NCBI GenBank assembly: GCA_017963875.1
Contig: JAGCTA010000517.1
Span: 1 to 7,834 of the forward strand
DNA: 7,834 nt
Direction of reading: 5' to 3'
From: Victivallales bacterium
GTDB taxonomy: Bacteria > Verrucomicrobiota > Lentisphaeria > Oligosphaerales > Oligosphaeraceae
Position numbers and translations under genes: made by a program
Part shown: piece by piece, positions 1-5,837 of the stretch
Layout: each line of letters starts with the position of its first letter
Numbering within the stretch: position 1 is the first letter of the stretch
Notes under the pieces: model-generated
What the model saw: only the letters and a program-made list of their open reading frames with translations
Database searches by the model: none
What the model was told of the DNA's origin: nothing

Positions 1-32
1 ACTGATATTTGACCCCTTCGGGGTCTTTTCAC
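1..32 (+). repeat. Dispersed hairpin repeat, copy A, terminator-like
   Basis: This 32-base unit is identical to the unit at 3783-3814 and nearly identical to the one at 3829-3860. It contains a perfect 6-bp stem, GACCCC (11-16) and GGGGTC (20-25), around a TTC loop, followed by TTTT (26-29). That is the layout of a short intrinsic terminator read on the plus strand, so it could end a gene lying left of the window. Its presence elsewhere in the window, where no plus-strand gene ends, says it is also a dispersed intergenic repeat. The window edge may cut the unit. The copies share little sequence beyond base 32. Confidence 0.7.
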
Positions 33-92
33 ATTCTCATTGTCCCATGCAATTATAGGCACTCGTGGGAAAAAGAGCGTTTGAGAATTGAA

Positions 93-189
93 TAATCTTG
101 TCCAAATCTCTTATTTTTATATCGATTTGGACAAGATTAAATCGAAAATCGTCCAAATGTATATTGAAAAACAAGATTTGGACGATATT
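93..189 (+). promoter_or_regulatory. Array of four phased inverted half-sites, likely operator of the ATPase gene
   Basis: The 7-mer TCCAAAT occurs at 101-107 and 152-158, and its reverse complement ATTTGGA at 125-131 and 176-182. Each forward/reverse pair is offset by 24 bases and the two pairs are exactly 51 bases apart. The first pair extends to a perfect 16-bp inverted repeat (93-108 with 124-139, loop of 15). The second extends to 11 bp (148-158 with 176-186, loop of 17). The bases between half-sites are not conserved between the pairs, so this does not look like a recent duplication; the half-sites themselves seem to be kept. A dimeric regulator binding twice, possibly autoregulation by the downstream protein, is the simplest reading. 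Tandem RNA hairpins are the alternative. Confidence 0.7.
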
Positions 190-191
190 TT
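164..191 (+). promoter_or_regulatory. Candidate promoter of the ATPase gene
   Basis: TTGAAA (164-169) and TATTTT (186-191) are separated by 16 bases in very AT-rich DNA, giving a leader of about 50 bases before the ATG at 250. The fourth half-site (176-182) would lie between the -35 and -10 boxes, as expected for a repressor site. A second weaker pair, TTGAAT (88-93) and TATTTT (112-117, 18 bases apart), brackets the first half-site. Matches in AT-rich DNA are easily fortuitous, so this is tentative. Confidence 0.3.
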
Positions 192-249
192 ATAAAAATA
201 GCAATTAAAATCTCAAAGGGGACAAGACATAAAAAGAGAATTGTCAATC

Positions 250-1695
250 ATGGAAAAACTCATAGGCAGAACGCGGGAATGTGACGAATTGAGGCGGGTT
301 GTGGAATCCGCTCGTTCGGAGTTTGTGGTGATATACGGGCGGCGACGTGTCGGCAAGACATTTCTCGTTCGGAGTTTCTTCAGTGGAAACTATGATTTCC
401 ATTATGTCGGGGCCCATAACATGAAGACTCGGCAGCAACTTCAGAATTTTCGCAAGGAACTAATTAGATACAGTGGCAATACGTCATTGCCCGAGCTCGA
501 GTCTTGGATGGATGCGTTTGAGCATCTGGAGTCCTATCTTGAAGGTCTTGACAGTTCAAGGCGCAAGGTGATTTTCATGGATGAAATGCCATGGATTGAT
601 GCCAAACACAGTGATTTCATCATGGCGCTTGAATACTTTTGGAACAGTTGGGTATCGAATCGAGACGACATCGTTTTCATAGCCTGTGGAAGCGCGACGT
701 CATGGATGGCGGACAAACTCATTGAGAACCAGGGGGGGCTTCATAACCGCATCACGCGGCAGATATATCTTCGTCCATTTACGCTTCATGAATGCCAGGA
801 GTATCTTCAGGCCAAAGGCATTGACTGGGATATGCGGCAGGTTATGCAATGTTACATGATATTAGGCGGCGTGCCCTTTTACTGGAGTCTTTTAGAGCCT
901 CAATTGAGCCTTCCACAAAATATCGACCGTCTATGTTTCAGGCGTGACGGCATTTTGGCGAATGAATTCGACGAACTGTACAACGCGCTTTTCAGCAATG
1001 CAGGCCGATATATTTCAATTGTGCGTGCACTTGCAGACAAGCACAGCGGCATGACAAGGGATGAATTGTCACATTCGACTTCCATTTCAGGGGGAAATCT
1101 ATCGAAGATTCTAAGAAATCTGGAAAGATGTGACTTTATTTCATCCTATTCGCAATTCGGCAACAAGTCAAAGTTGCTAATTTATCGTCTAAGTGATTTC
1201 TATACGATATTTTATCTCAAGTTCATGAATGATGCAAGAACATACGATGAAGACTTCTGGTCGCATCATTTCATGGACAGCAGTGTTGCCGTCTGGCAGG
1301 GGTACAGTTTTGAACTAGTTTGCATGGCGCATCTCCAACAAATTAAGAAGGCGCTGGGGATATCTGGAATATCGACGAAAGTCTCGTCATGGAGATACGT
1401 ACCACGGGAATCAGCAAACAATGATTTGCCTTCCAAAGGAGCACAAATTGACATGCTCATTTCCCGTGCGGATAAAATCATCCATCTTTGCGAAATCAAG
1501 TTTTCGCAGGGGGCGTTTGCAATCTCAGCAGAGTACAGACGCCACCTGGATGAGCGAATGGAGATATTCAGGCAAGTCACAGGAGTAAGGCATGGGCTTG
1601 TGCACACGTTCATAACCCCAGAAGGCCTTGCCAAAAACATGCACAGTTCAAATGTTCACAGCGAAGTGACAGCCAGAGACTTGTTCACTGAATAA
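250..1695 (+). CDS. AAA-type ATPase with DUF234/PD-(D/E)XK-like C-terminal domain
   Basis: A 481-residue P-loop ATPase of the archaeal-type ATPase_2 plus DUF234 architecture. The Walker A motif GRRRVGKT lies at residues 30-37, Walker B VIFMDE ends at D111-E112, and a sensor-like stretch FIACGSATSW is at about 143-152. A helix-turn-helix-like region (about 260-300, containing a GGNLSKILRNLE stretch) is followed by a C-terminal domain whose E355, D401 and E415-x-K417 fit a PD-(D/E)XK nuclease core with all acidic residues intact. No signal peptide or membrane segment is seen. A TTG at 241 in the same frame would add three residues; the ATG at 250 is preferred, with GAG of AAGAGAA about 11 bases upstream. 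The gene stands alone on the plus strand, has visibly lower GC than its neighbours, and overlaps the phosphoesterase gene tail to tail by 11 bases. Family function is unsettled; an ATP-driven DNA-acting or accessory role is inference. Confidence 0.88.
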   Translation: MEKLIGRTRECDELRRVVESARSEFVVIYGRRRVGKTFLVRSFFSGNYDFHYVGAHNMKTRQQLQNFRKELIRYSGNTSLPELESWMDAFEHLESYLEGLDSSRRKVIFMDEMPWIDAKHSDFIMALEYFWNSWVSNRDDIVFIACGSATSWMADKLIENQGGLHNRITRQIYLRPFTLHECQEYLQAKGIDWDMRQVMQCYMILGGVPFYWSLLEPQLSLPQNIDRLCFRRDGILANEFDELYNALFSNAGRYISIVRALADKHSGMTRDELSHSTSISGGNLSKILRNLERCDFISSYSQFGNKSKLLIYRLSDFYTIFYLKFMNDARTYDEDFWSHHFMDSSVAVWQGYSFELVCMAHLQQIKKALGISGISTKVSSWRYVPRESANNDLPSKGAQIDMLISRADKIIHLCEIKFSQGAFAISAEYRRHLDERMEIFRQVTGVRHGLVHTFITPEGLAKNMHSSNVHSEVTARDLFTE

Positions 1696-2515
1696 AGTTG
1701 TGTACTGTCTCAGTTTCCATGCCGATGGCAGAGAGTTCCATGCGGTCATGGTAGAGTGTGACAATGGAGGCTGTTGGCTGCTCCGTCTCGCAGTTTCCCA
1801 TGACGCATTTGTGGAGTACGCCGTTTCTGACAACGCAGCCGCCTGCGTGTTCATGACCCGCAAGCCAGGCGACGACATTCGGATGGTTGTCGATGAACTG
1901 GAGCATCTCTTCGTGGTTCCAGGCGACAGTGTCAGGGCAGGCGGCTTCAGGGAGAATCGGTATGTGCGTAAGGATGATTGCACGCTGTCCATGGGCAGAG
2001 GCATCTGTCAGGAGGCGATGCAGCCATTCGATGCGTTCAGGCGAGAGTTGGCCGTTGAAGTCCCATTTCCTTGGGTTGGCGTTAAGCAGTTTTTTCGCCC
2101 TCTGCAGTCTATCGGAGCCAGGCGGCGAAAAGATGGATTCATCCATGGAATCCAAGTCGATGAAACGGAAATCGCCGATGGAGAAATCATAGAAAAAACT
2201 GTCGATGCCACAGAGTCGAGCGGCTTGCGCAGTCGTCAACTTGACCAGGTCATGGTTTCCAATGGTGTGCCTAACTGTGTGTCGGCAACGGCTGAAGACA
2301 TCAAGCATCAGCGGAAATTCGCCGTCCGCATCGCCGTTGACGAGGTCGCCGAGGTTGAAGACGAAATCAATGTCTGGAATATCGTTGAGGATGTTGACCA
2401 GTGACGCAAGGTGGTCTTTGCCACGGCGGTAGTTGCGGCCATATTTTGTGTCAGAATCGGCGTACTGCGTGTCGGCGACGAGGGCGAAACGGGCAATGGG
2501 GGAATTGATGTCCAT
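1685..2515 (-). CDS. Calcineurin-like metallophosphoesterase, ADP-ribose/CDP-alcohol diphosphatase type
   Basis: A 276-residue cytoplasmic phosphoesterase with every metal-binding motif of the calcineurin-like fold in order: D15-x-Q17 in ADTQYAD, GDLVNG (56-61, D57), GNHD (86-89), a lone histidine in THIP (H184) and GHEHAGG (220-226, H221 and H223). The glutamine in place of the usual first-motif histidine, and the following YAD and RRG, are hallmarks of the Mn-dependent ADP-ribose/CDP-alcohol diphosphatase branch. Members of that branch hydrolyse the pyrophosphate of ADP-ribose, CDP-choline or CDP-glycerol; which substrate applies here cannot be read from sequence. The ATG lies 10 bases after the stop of the sialidase-like gene, with no clear Shine-Dalgarno, so translation is probably coupled in a two-gene unit. 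The stop overlaps the end of the ATPase gene on the other strand. Confidence 0.88.
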   Translation of the reverse strand: MDINSPIARFALVADTQYADSDTKYGRNYRRGKDHLASLVNILNDIPDIDFVFNLGDLVNGDADGEFPLMLDVFSRCRHTVRHTIGNHDLVKLTTAQAARLCGIDSFFYDFSIGDFRFIDLDSMDESIFSPPGSDRLQRAKKLLNANPRKWDFNGQLSPERIEWLHRLLTDASAHGQRAIILTHIPILPEAACPDTVAWNHEEMLQFIDNHPNVVAWLAGHEHAGGCVVRNGVLHKCVMGNCETEQPTASIVTLYHDRMELSAIGMETETVHNFIQ

Positions 2516-2525
2516 GGTTGATGCG

Positions 2526-3659
2526 TCAAGGGGTGATTCGTGTGACCCAGATGGAGTTGTCGCTGCCGAAACTCATGCAACGGCGGAAATTCCATGGATC
2601 AGGCGCTGTGGTCTGCATCCATTCGGCGGCGATGACGAATGCCTCGTCCTGCGAGCGTTGGCAACATGTGTAATTGCCGAGCCGTGCGCCGCGCTCTGGA
2701 ACCGCAATTTGCTCCGTCGCACGGATGACACGGAGTTTTTCGGTATCAACTTCCGCGAAGAAAAGCGGTGCGCGGTGGCGGAATACGTGGTCGTTGTTGG
2801 CACCTGGGCGGTTATAGACGAGGTAGAGTTTTCCCTGCATGGTGAACCAGTGCTGCTGCGTGCAGTAGGTGCCGAGCGGCGTCCCGTCGTCGAACAGCCA
2901 TTCAATATAGGGGTCATAATGGAGGCCGTCATCGGAGACCGTGACGTATGATGATGCGTCATTGCGGAGGCAAAGGTAGAATCGTCCGTCATGGGCGATG
3001 ACGGACGGCTCGCAGAGCCCGCGGCCAGAACTGTGTTCGAGCATGTTGCCGAATTCAATGAGTTTCAGTTGCTCGCCATCGAATGAGCAATGGAGGACAA
3101 GCGAGCCATAGAGGTCCGATTTCTTAACGGGAACGCCATTTTCAGCGGCTGTATAAACGGGGATTAGCAACGTTCCGTCAGGTAGTTCGACGGACTGGCC
3201 AGAGCCGTTGCCGCAGTTGTAGAAAGGCTCTGGCATATCGAGGAACTGGTATGGCGACCAGTCGCCAGCGGCCTCGTCGAAAACGCTCCAGGCAGTGAAT
3301 CGTGGGTGCAACTCGTGAACATGGTTGTCGTTCCTATAGCAAACCGAATGGCCGAGCAGGAGGAACTTCTTCGTGGCGTGGTGGTACATCGGTGTTGCGT
3401 CGCAGACGGCGATTTCCATCCCGTCTTTCCATGGTCTTCGAGCGAGGTTGTGACTTGGGGTAATCGGCGACCATGGCGCATCAATTGATGGTCGTGAGAG
3501 CATTTCAAGGCCTGAGAAAATATCGCTTCCTGTGAGGCGGAGTTTCTGCGTCGTCATAAGCATCCGTCCGTCTGGCGCGATGCCTGCGCGCGCATGGACA
3601 TAGCAGTAGCCCGTCGAACCGTCGAAGCCTGTGGAGATTGTTTGTCGTGTGATGTTCAT
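2526..3659 (-). CDS. Sialidase-like (BNR/Asp-box) beta-propeller protein
   Basis: A 377-residue protein resembling the sialidase-superfamily propellers often annotated exo-alpha-sialidase in PVC bacteria. Supporting features are VHARAG near residue 21, a TTQKLRLTGSD strand, GSGQSVELPDGTLLIPVY (152-169), SGRGLCEPS (211-219), an Asp-box-like SDDGLHY (242-248), TQQHW (267-271), NDHVFRHRAPLFFAEVD (289-305) and the closing GSDNSIWVTRI. No signal peptide is visible, so it is probably cytoplasmic. The frame stays open upstream to 3860, but that stretch runs through hairpins and tandem repeats and is not protein-like; the conserved domain begins about 20 residues after the ATG at 3659. An ATG at 3695 is an alternative, and neither start has a good Shine-Dalgarno. 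It is paired with the phosphoesterase gene 10 bases downstream. Sialic acid as the substrate is not established: this branch may act on, or only bind, another sugar. Confidence 0.82.
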   Translation of the reverse strand: MNITRQTISTGFDGSTGYCYVHARAGIAPDGRMLMTTQKLRLTGSDIFSGLEMLSRPSIDAPWSPITPSHNLARRPWKDGMEIAVCDATPMYHHATKKFLLLGHSVCYRNDNHVHELHPRFTAWSVFDEAAGDWSPYQFLDMPEPFYNCGNGSGQSVELPDGTLLIPVYTAAENGVPVKKSDLYGSLVLHCSFDGEQLKLIEFGNMLEHSSGRGLCEPSVIAHDGRFYLCLRNDASSYVTVSDDGLHYDPYIEWLFDDGTPLGTYCTQQHWFTMQGKLYLVYNRPGANNDHVFRHRAPLFFAEVDTEKLRVIRATEQIAVPERGARLGNYTCCQRSQDEAFVIAAEWMQTTAPDPWNFRRCMSFGSDNSIWVTRITP

Positions 3660-3711
3660 GGGTGGAGTGTGGTAGTGTTTGGTTATTCGCTCCATTTCAC
3701 ATGAGGGTAGG

Positions 3712-3732
3712 TTCGACCTCTTCGAGGTCGAA
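3712..3732. repeat. Perfect palindromic hairpin, 9-bp stem
   Basis: TTCGACCTC (3712-3720) and GAGGTCGAA (3724-3732) pair perfectly around a TTC loop, which reads GAA on the minus strand. It lies about 50 bases upstream of the sialidase-like start codon and shares the loop and the GAC core with the dispersed repeat hairpins. Confidence 0.7.
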
Positions 3733-3751
3733 ATCCTTTTGGGGTGGCTTC

Positions 3752-3780
3752 CCCCAGGTTTCGCTTCGCTCAACCTGGGG
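3752..3780. repeat. Inverted repeat, 9-bp GC-rich stem with 11-base loop
   Basis: CCCCAGGTT (3752-3760) pairs with AACCTGGGG (3772-3780) around TCGCTTCGCTC. GGGG at 3741-3744 could instead pair with the CCCC at 3751-3754, so two alternative folds exist. It directly abuts the tandem repeat at 3783. Confidence 0.7.
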
Positions 3781-3782
3781 TT

Positions 3783-3874
3783 ACTGATATTTGACCCCTT
3801 CGGGGTCTTTTCACAGTCACCTTGGGCTACTGATATTTGACTCCTTCGGGGTCTTTGCACAGTCGCCTTAGGCT
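3783..3874 (+). repeat. Two tandem 46-base units of the dispersed hairpin repeat, copies B and C
   Basis: Unit B (3783-3828) and unit C (3829-3874) are the same 46-base sequence with four differences. The first 32 bases of B are identical to copy A at 1-32. Hairpin B is perfect (3793-3798 with 3802-3807, followed by TTTT), whereas hairpin C (3839-3844 with 3848-3853) has one G-T wobble and its T-run is interrupted by G. On the plus strand these look like intrinsic terminators, yet no plus-strand gene ends here. They are therefore best described as a dispersed, locally duplicated intergenic repeat. Confidence 0.75.
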
Positions 3875-3885
3875 ATGCAAAGACC
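3850..3885. repeat. 10-bp inverted repeat competing with the copy C hairpin
   Basis: GGTCTTTGCA (3850-3859) pairs perfectly with TGCAAAGACC (3876-3885) across a 16-base loop that itself contains GCC-TTA-GGC (3865-3873). Its left arm overlaps the right arm of the copy C hairpin (3848-3853), so the two cannot form at once. Confidence 0.6.
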
Positions 3886-3912
3886 GATTTCCATGGGGAA
3901 TAGAGCTTTGTT

Positions 3913-3942
3913 ATTATACGTATCGGAACACGAGTGGGTGAA
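3913..3942 (-). promoter_or_regulatory. Candidate promoter for the sialidase-phosphoesterase pair
   Basis: On the minus strand a perfect TATAAT (3918-3913) lies 18 bases downstream of TTCACC (3942-3937, four of six matches to the -35 consensus). The -10 box overlaps the TAA stop of the upstream gene. Transcription would begin near 3906 and give a leader of about 245 bases carrying all the hairpins. No other good -10 was noticed in the region. Confidence 0.35.
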
Positions 3943-5818
3943 GTGGAATGAGTTGTTGTAAGATGCGGATGCCGTGAGGTGTTTTTACTACTTGGACTGC
4001 CTGCCAGGTTCCCTCAGGCGTCAGCATTTGGAGGTTGTCGGGGAGGTGTGTGCCTGCCAGCGGAATGTCATCAAGTATGTCGTTGGAGCAGTTGCAGACA
4101 TAGAATACATCGCCAGCGGCGGACGTTCCTTTCTGGATAATGATGCGCTGGTCGCCGTCATAGAAAAGCGGGAGTTCGTTGAATTGTTCGAGGAGTATCC
4201 GCAACTGCAATTTGCGTGTTTCATTAAGTAGGAAGAAGGAATTGAGGCTGTATCCCCTGATATATGCGCCGAATGTGACGACAGTGCCGCCAAGGCGATT
4301 GCGGAAGCGGATGGCACCTGGCCCGATTGCCTTGCGCTCTGGGTCAAGCACCCATCCTTTATGATAATAGTTGGAAAGGATTTCCGCGTCAGGACGGACG
4401 TTTTGGAACACGTTGGCGAGCGGTGAGCCTGTGATGACGTGTGTTGTTCCGTCAGGCGTGGTGAATTCCTCGCAGGAGACTTTTTCCTCTGGTTTTGGAA
4501 CGGCATCGTATCCAATGAGGTCGGAGAAGCCGCGCCTTGCGATGGCATCCCCCGCAAGACCGTCCAGAATGACTTTTCCTTTGAGAATCTCAAGAAGTTG
4601 CACGTCTGAGAACAGGTTTATCACGGAGTTTCCTGCGATCATGGAGGGGCCGTGGTCGGGGAGGTCGTATCTAAAAGGAAGGCCAAGGCGTGAGAACACG
4701 GCGGCACCCCAGTTCAGATGTGCGTCGTCCAGACGCTTTTCTGGAGCGGGAACGGGGACGCTGAAGCCCTGCCATGAGACATTCAGGTCACGGATGGCCT
4801 GATACATTCCAGCGTATGTTGACAATGTCTTGCGATAGGCTGTGCCGGAAGACGGCTCATAGTCTGAAAGGCGGGATATCCATAGTTTTGCGCCTGCATA
4901 TCCTTGGAGCAAAGCCAGCGTGATGTTGGCGTGCATGATGGCACAGTCGGTGGAATAGCGGTTCTGAGGGCAGGTGTCCGCTTCGGTCAGGACGTTGTAT
5001 GTGGCGGGCAGGGCAAGTTTCTGGACGCATGTCGAGTACAGCCAGTCGCCGAAGTCCGCTGGATTGTTGCGAAGATAAAGTCCGTTGTTAATCCGAACGA
5101 CGATTTCCTGTCCAGGCGCGGCGAGTGTCTCTGCGATGGCTTGTGCGTGGTGGAGGTCATACGCGCAGGCGCAGAATGTGCATGGCATGGCTGGATTGGA
5201 CTCGTCGATGGCCCGTCGAATGACCTTCGCAAGTTCCACGAGCGTGTCCCTTTGGAAATCATCGAATTTCTTTTGAAGCGCAGCATCGTTTTGAAGTGCC
5301 TCTTTGAGGGATTCCGCCGTGAATTCCTTGCCAGTGAGTTGGTTGAATTGGGCGATGTGAAGTGGGCAGAAGCATCCGTTGCGCCCTGTAAGCATTCTGA
5401 AATCGTCATCAATCATGATGAAATCTGGGGCAAGGGAGGCGAGGTGCGCTATGGCATCATGCACATACGTCTGGAATCCTTTATCAAGCGGGCACATGAT
5501 GTATAGGTATCGGAGGTCGTCTGCACGGCGGAAGTTCTGGAATGGTGCGCGCGAATCTGGCATCCAGCCATGGCCCATGGTCGCCTGGACGAGGATGCCC
5601 GCCTTCATCCCACGTGCCTTGAGCGCATCGCGGTATTTCACAAATGACGTCCCCAGCAGGCGTGCTTTGTCGTAGGGAGGCGTTCCTTCGGGGACCAGAG
5701 TGAATTTAAACGCGGTTTCGTCATAATCTCCTGTCTGGGACAGTTTCAGCAGGTCGTCGGCAACCTCATTGACATGGTTGTCAAACAATGGTGCAATGTT
5801 CACAAAGTGCAGTTTCAT
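3914..5818 (-). CDS. Large glycoside hydrolase-like protein, (beta/alpha)8-barrel type, family not assigned
   Basis: A 634-residue protein without a signal peptide. The N-terminal two thirds read like a clan A sugar-hydrolase barrel: MKLHFVNIAP at the start, a strand ending GILVQATMGHGW (about 74-85), the acidic strand end FIMIDDDFR (133-141), a Cys/His cluster GCFCPLH (148-154), CTFCAC (213-218), and a late strand with E279 in NVLTEADTCPQ, a candidate catalytic acid. A region at about 390-520 resembles the Rossmann-like and beta-rich accessory domains of beta-galactosidase-like enzymes (QLLEILKGKVILDG, then GGTVVTFGAYI). The C-terminus is beta-rich. I cannot assign a numbered family or substrate. 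AAAGGGA (5830-5836) sits 11 bases before the ATG, directly after the membrane-protein stop (gap 19 bases), so it is probably the last gene of the right-hand operon. Confidence 0.75.
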   Translation of the reverse strand: MKLHFVNIAPLFDNHVNEVADDLLKLSQTGDYDETAFKFTLVPEGTPPYDKARLLGTSFVKYRDALKARGMKAGILVQATMGHGWMPDSRAPFQNFRRADDLRYLYIMCPLDKGFQTYVHDAIAHLASLAPDFIMIDDDFRMLTGRNGCFCPLHIAQFNQLTGKEFTAESLKEALQNDAALQKKFDDFQRDTLVELAKVIRRAIDESNPAMPCTFCACAYDLHHAQAIAETLAAPGQEIVVRINNGLYLRNNPADFGDWLYSTCVQKLALPATYNVLTEADTCPQNRYSTDCAIMHANITLALLQGYAGAKLWISRLSDYEPSSGTAYRKTLSTYAGMYQAIRDLNVSWQGFSVPVPAPEKRLDDAHLNWGAAVFSRLGLPFRYDLPDHGPSMIAGNSVINLFSDVQLLEILKGKVILDGLAGDAIARRGFSDLIGYDAVPKPEEKVSCEEFTTPDGTTHVITGSPLANVFQNVRPDAEILSNYYHKGWVLDPERKAIGPGAIRFRNRLGGTVVTFGAYIRGYSLNSFFLLNETRKLQLRILLEQFNELPLFYDGDQRIIIQKGTSAAGDVFYVCNCSNDILDDIPLAGTHLPDNLQMLTPEGTWQAVQVVKTPHGIRILQQLIPLHPLVFRYV

Positions 5819-5837
5819 GTTTTGTTATTTCCCTTTG

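Larger units (their letters stand above)
3660..3913 (-). other. Structured intergenic region and 5' leader of the sialidase-like gene
   Basis: No gene is supported in this 254-base stretch. Reading toward the sialidase gene it holds, in order, a 10-bp inverted repeat, two tandem 46-base repeat units each with a hairpin, a 9-bp stem with an 11-base loop, and a 9-bp stem with a 3-base loop. An open frame runs through it as an extension of the sialidase gene, but its product is rich in Ser, Lys, Arg and Pro and merely translates the repeats. None of the hairpins is followed by a T-run on the minus strand, so no classical terminator for the upstream gene is seen. Confidence 0.7.

Noticed and set aside
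93..189. CRISPR-like array
   Set aside because: The repeated units are only 7-11 bases, alternate in orientation and have no uniform spacers; an operator array fits better.
1700..2404. 234-codon plus-strand open frame opposite the phosphoesterase gene
   Set aside because: It is antisense to a gene with all expected metal-binding motifs, and its translation shows no recognisable domain.
3783..3860. Intrinsic terminators for the minus-strand hydrolase-like gene
   Set aside because: The T-runs follow the hairpins only on the plus strand; on the minus strand the stems are followed by AAATATC.
4904..5506. 200-codon plus-strand open frame inside the hydrolase-like gene
   Set aside because: Antisense shadow of a long, protein-like reading frame; no domain and no plausible ribosome binding site noticed.
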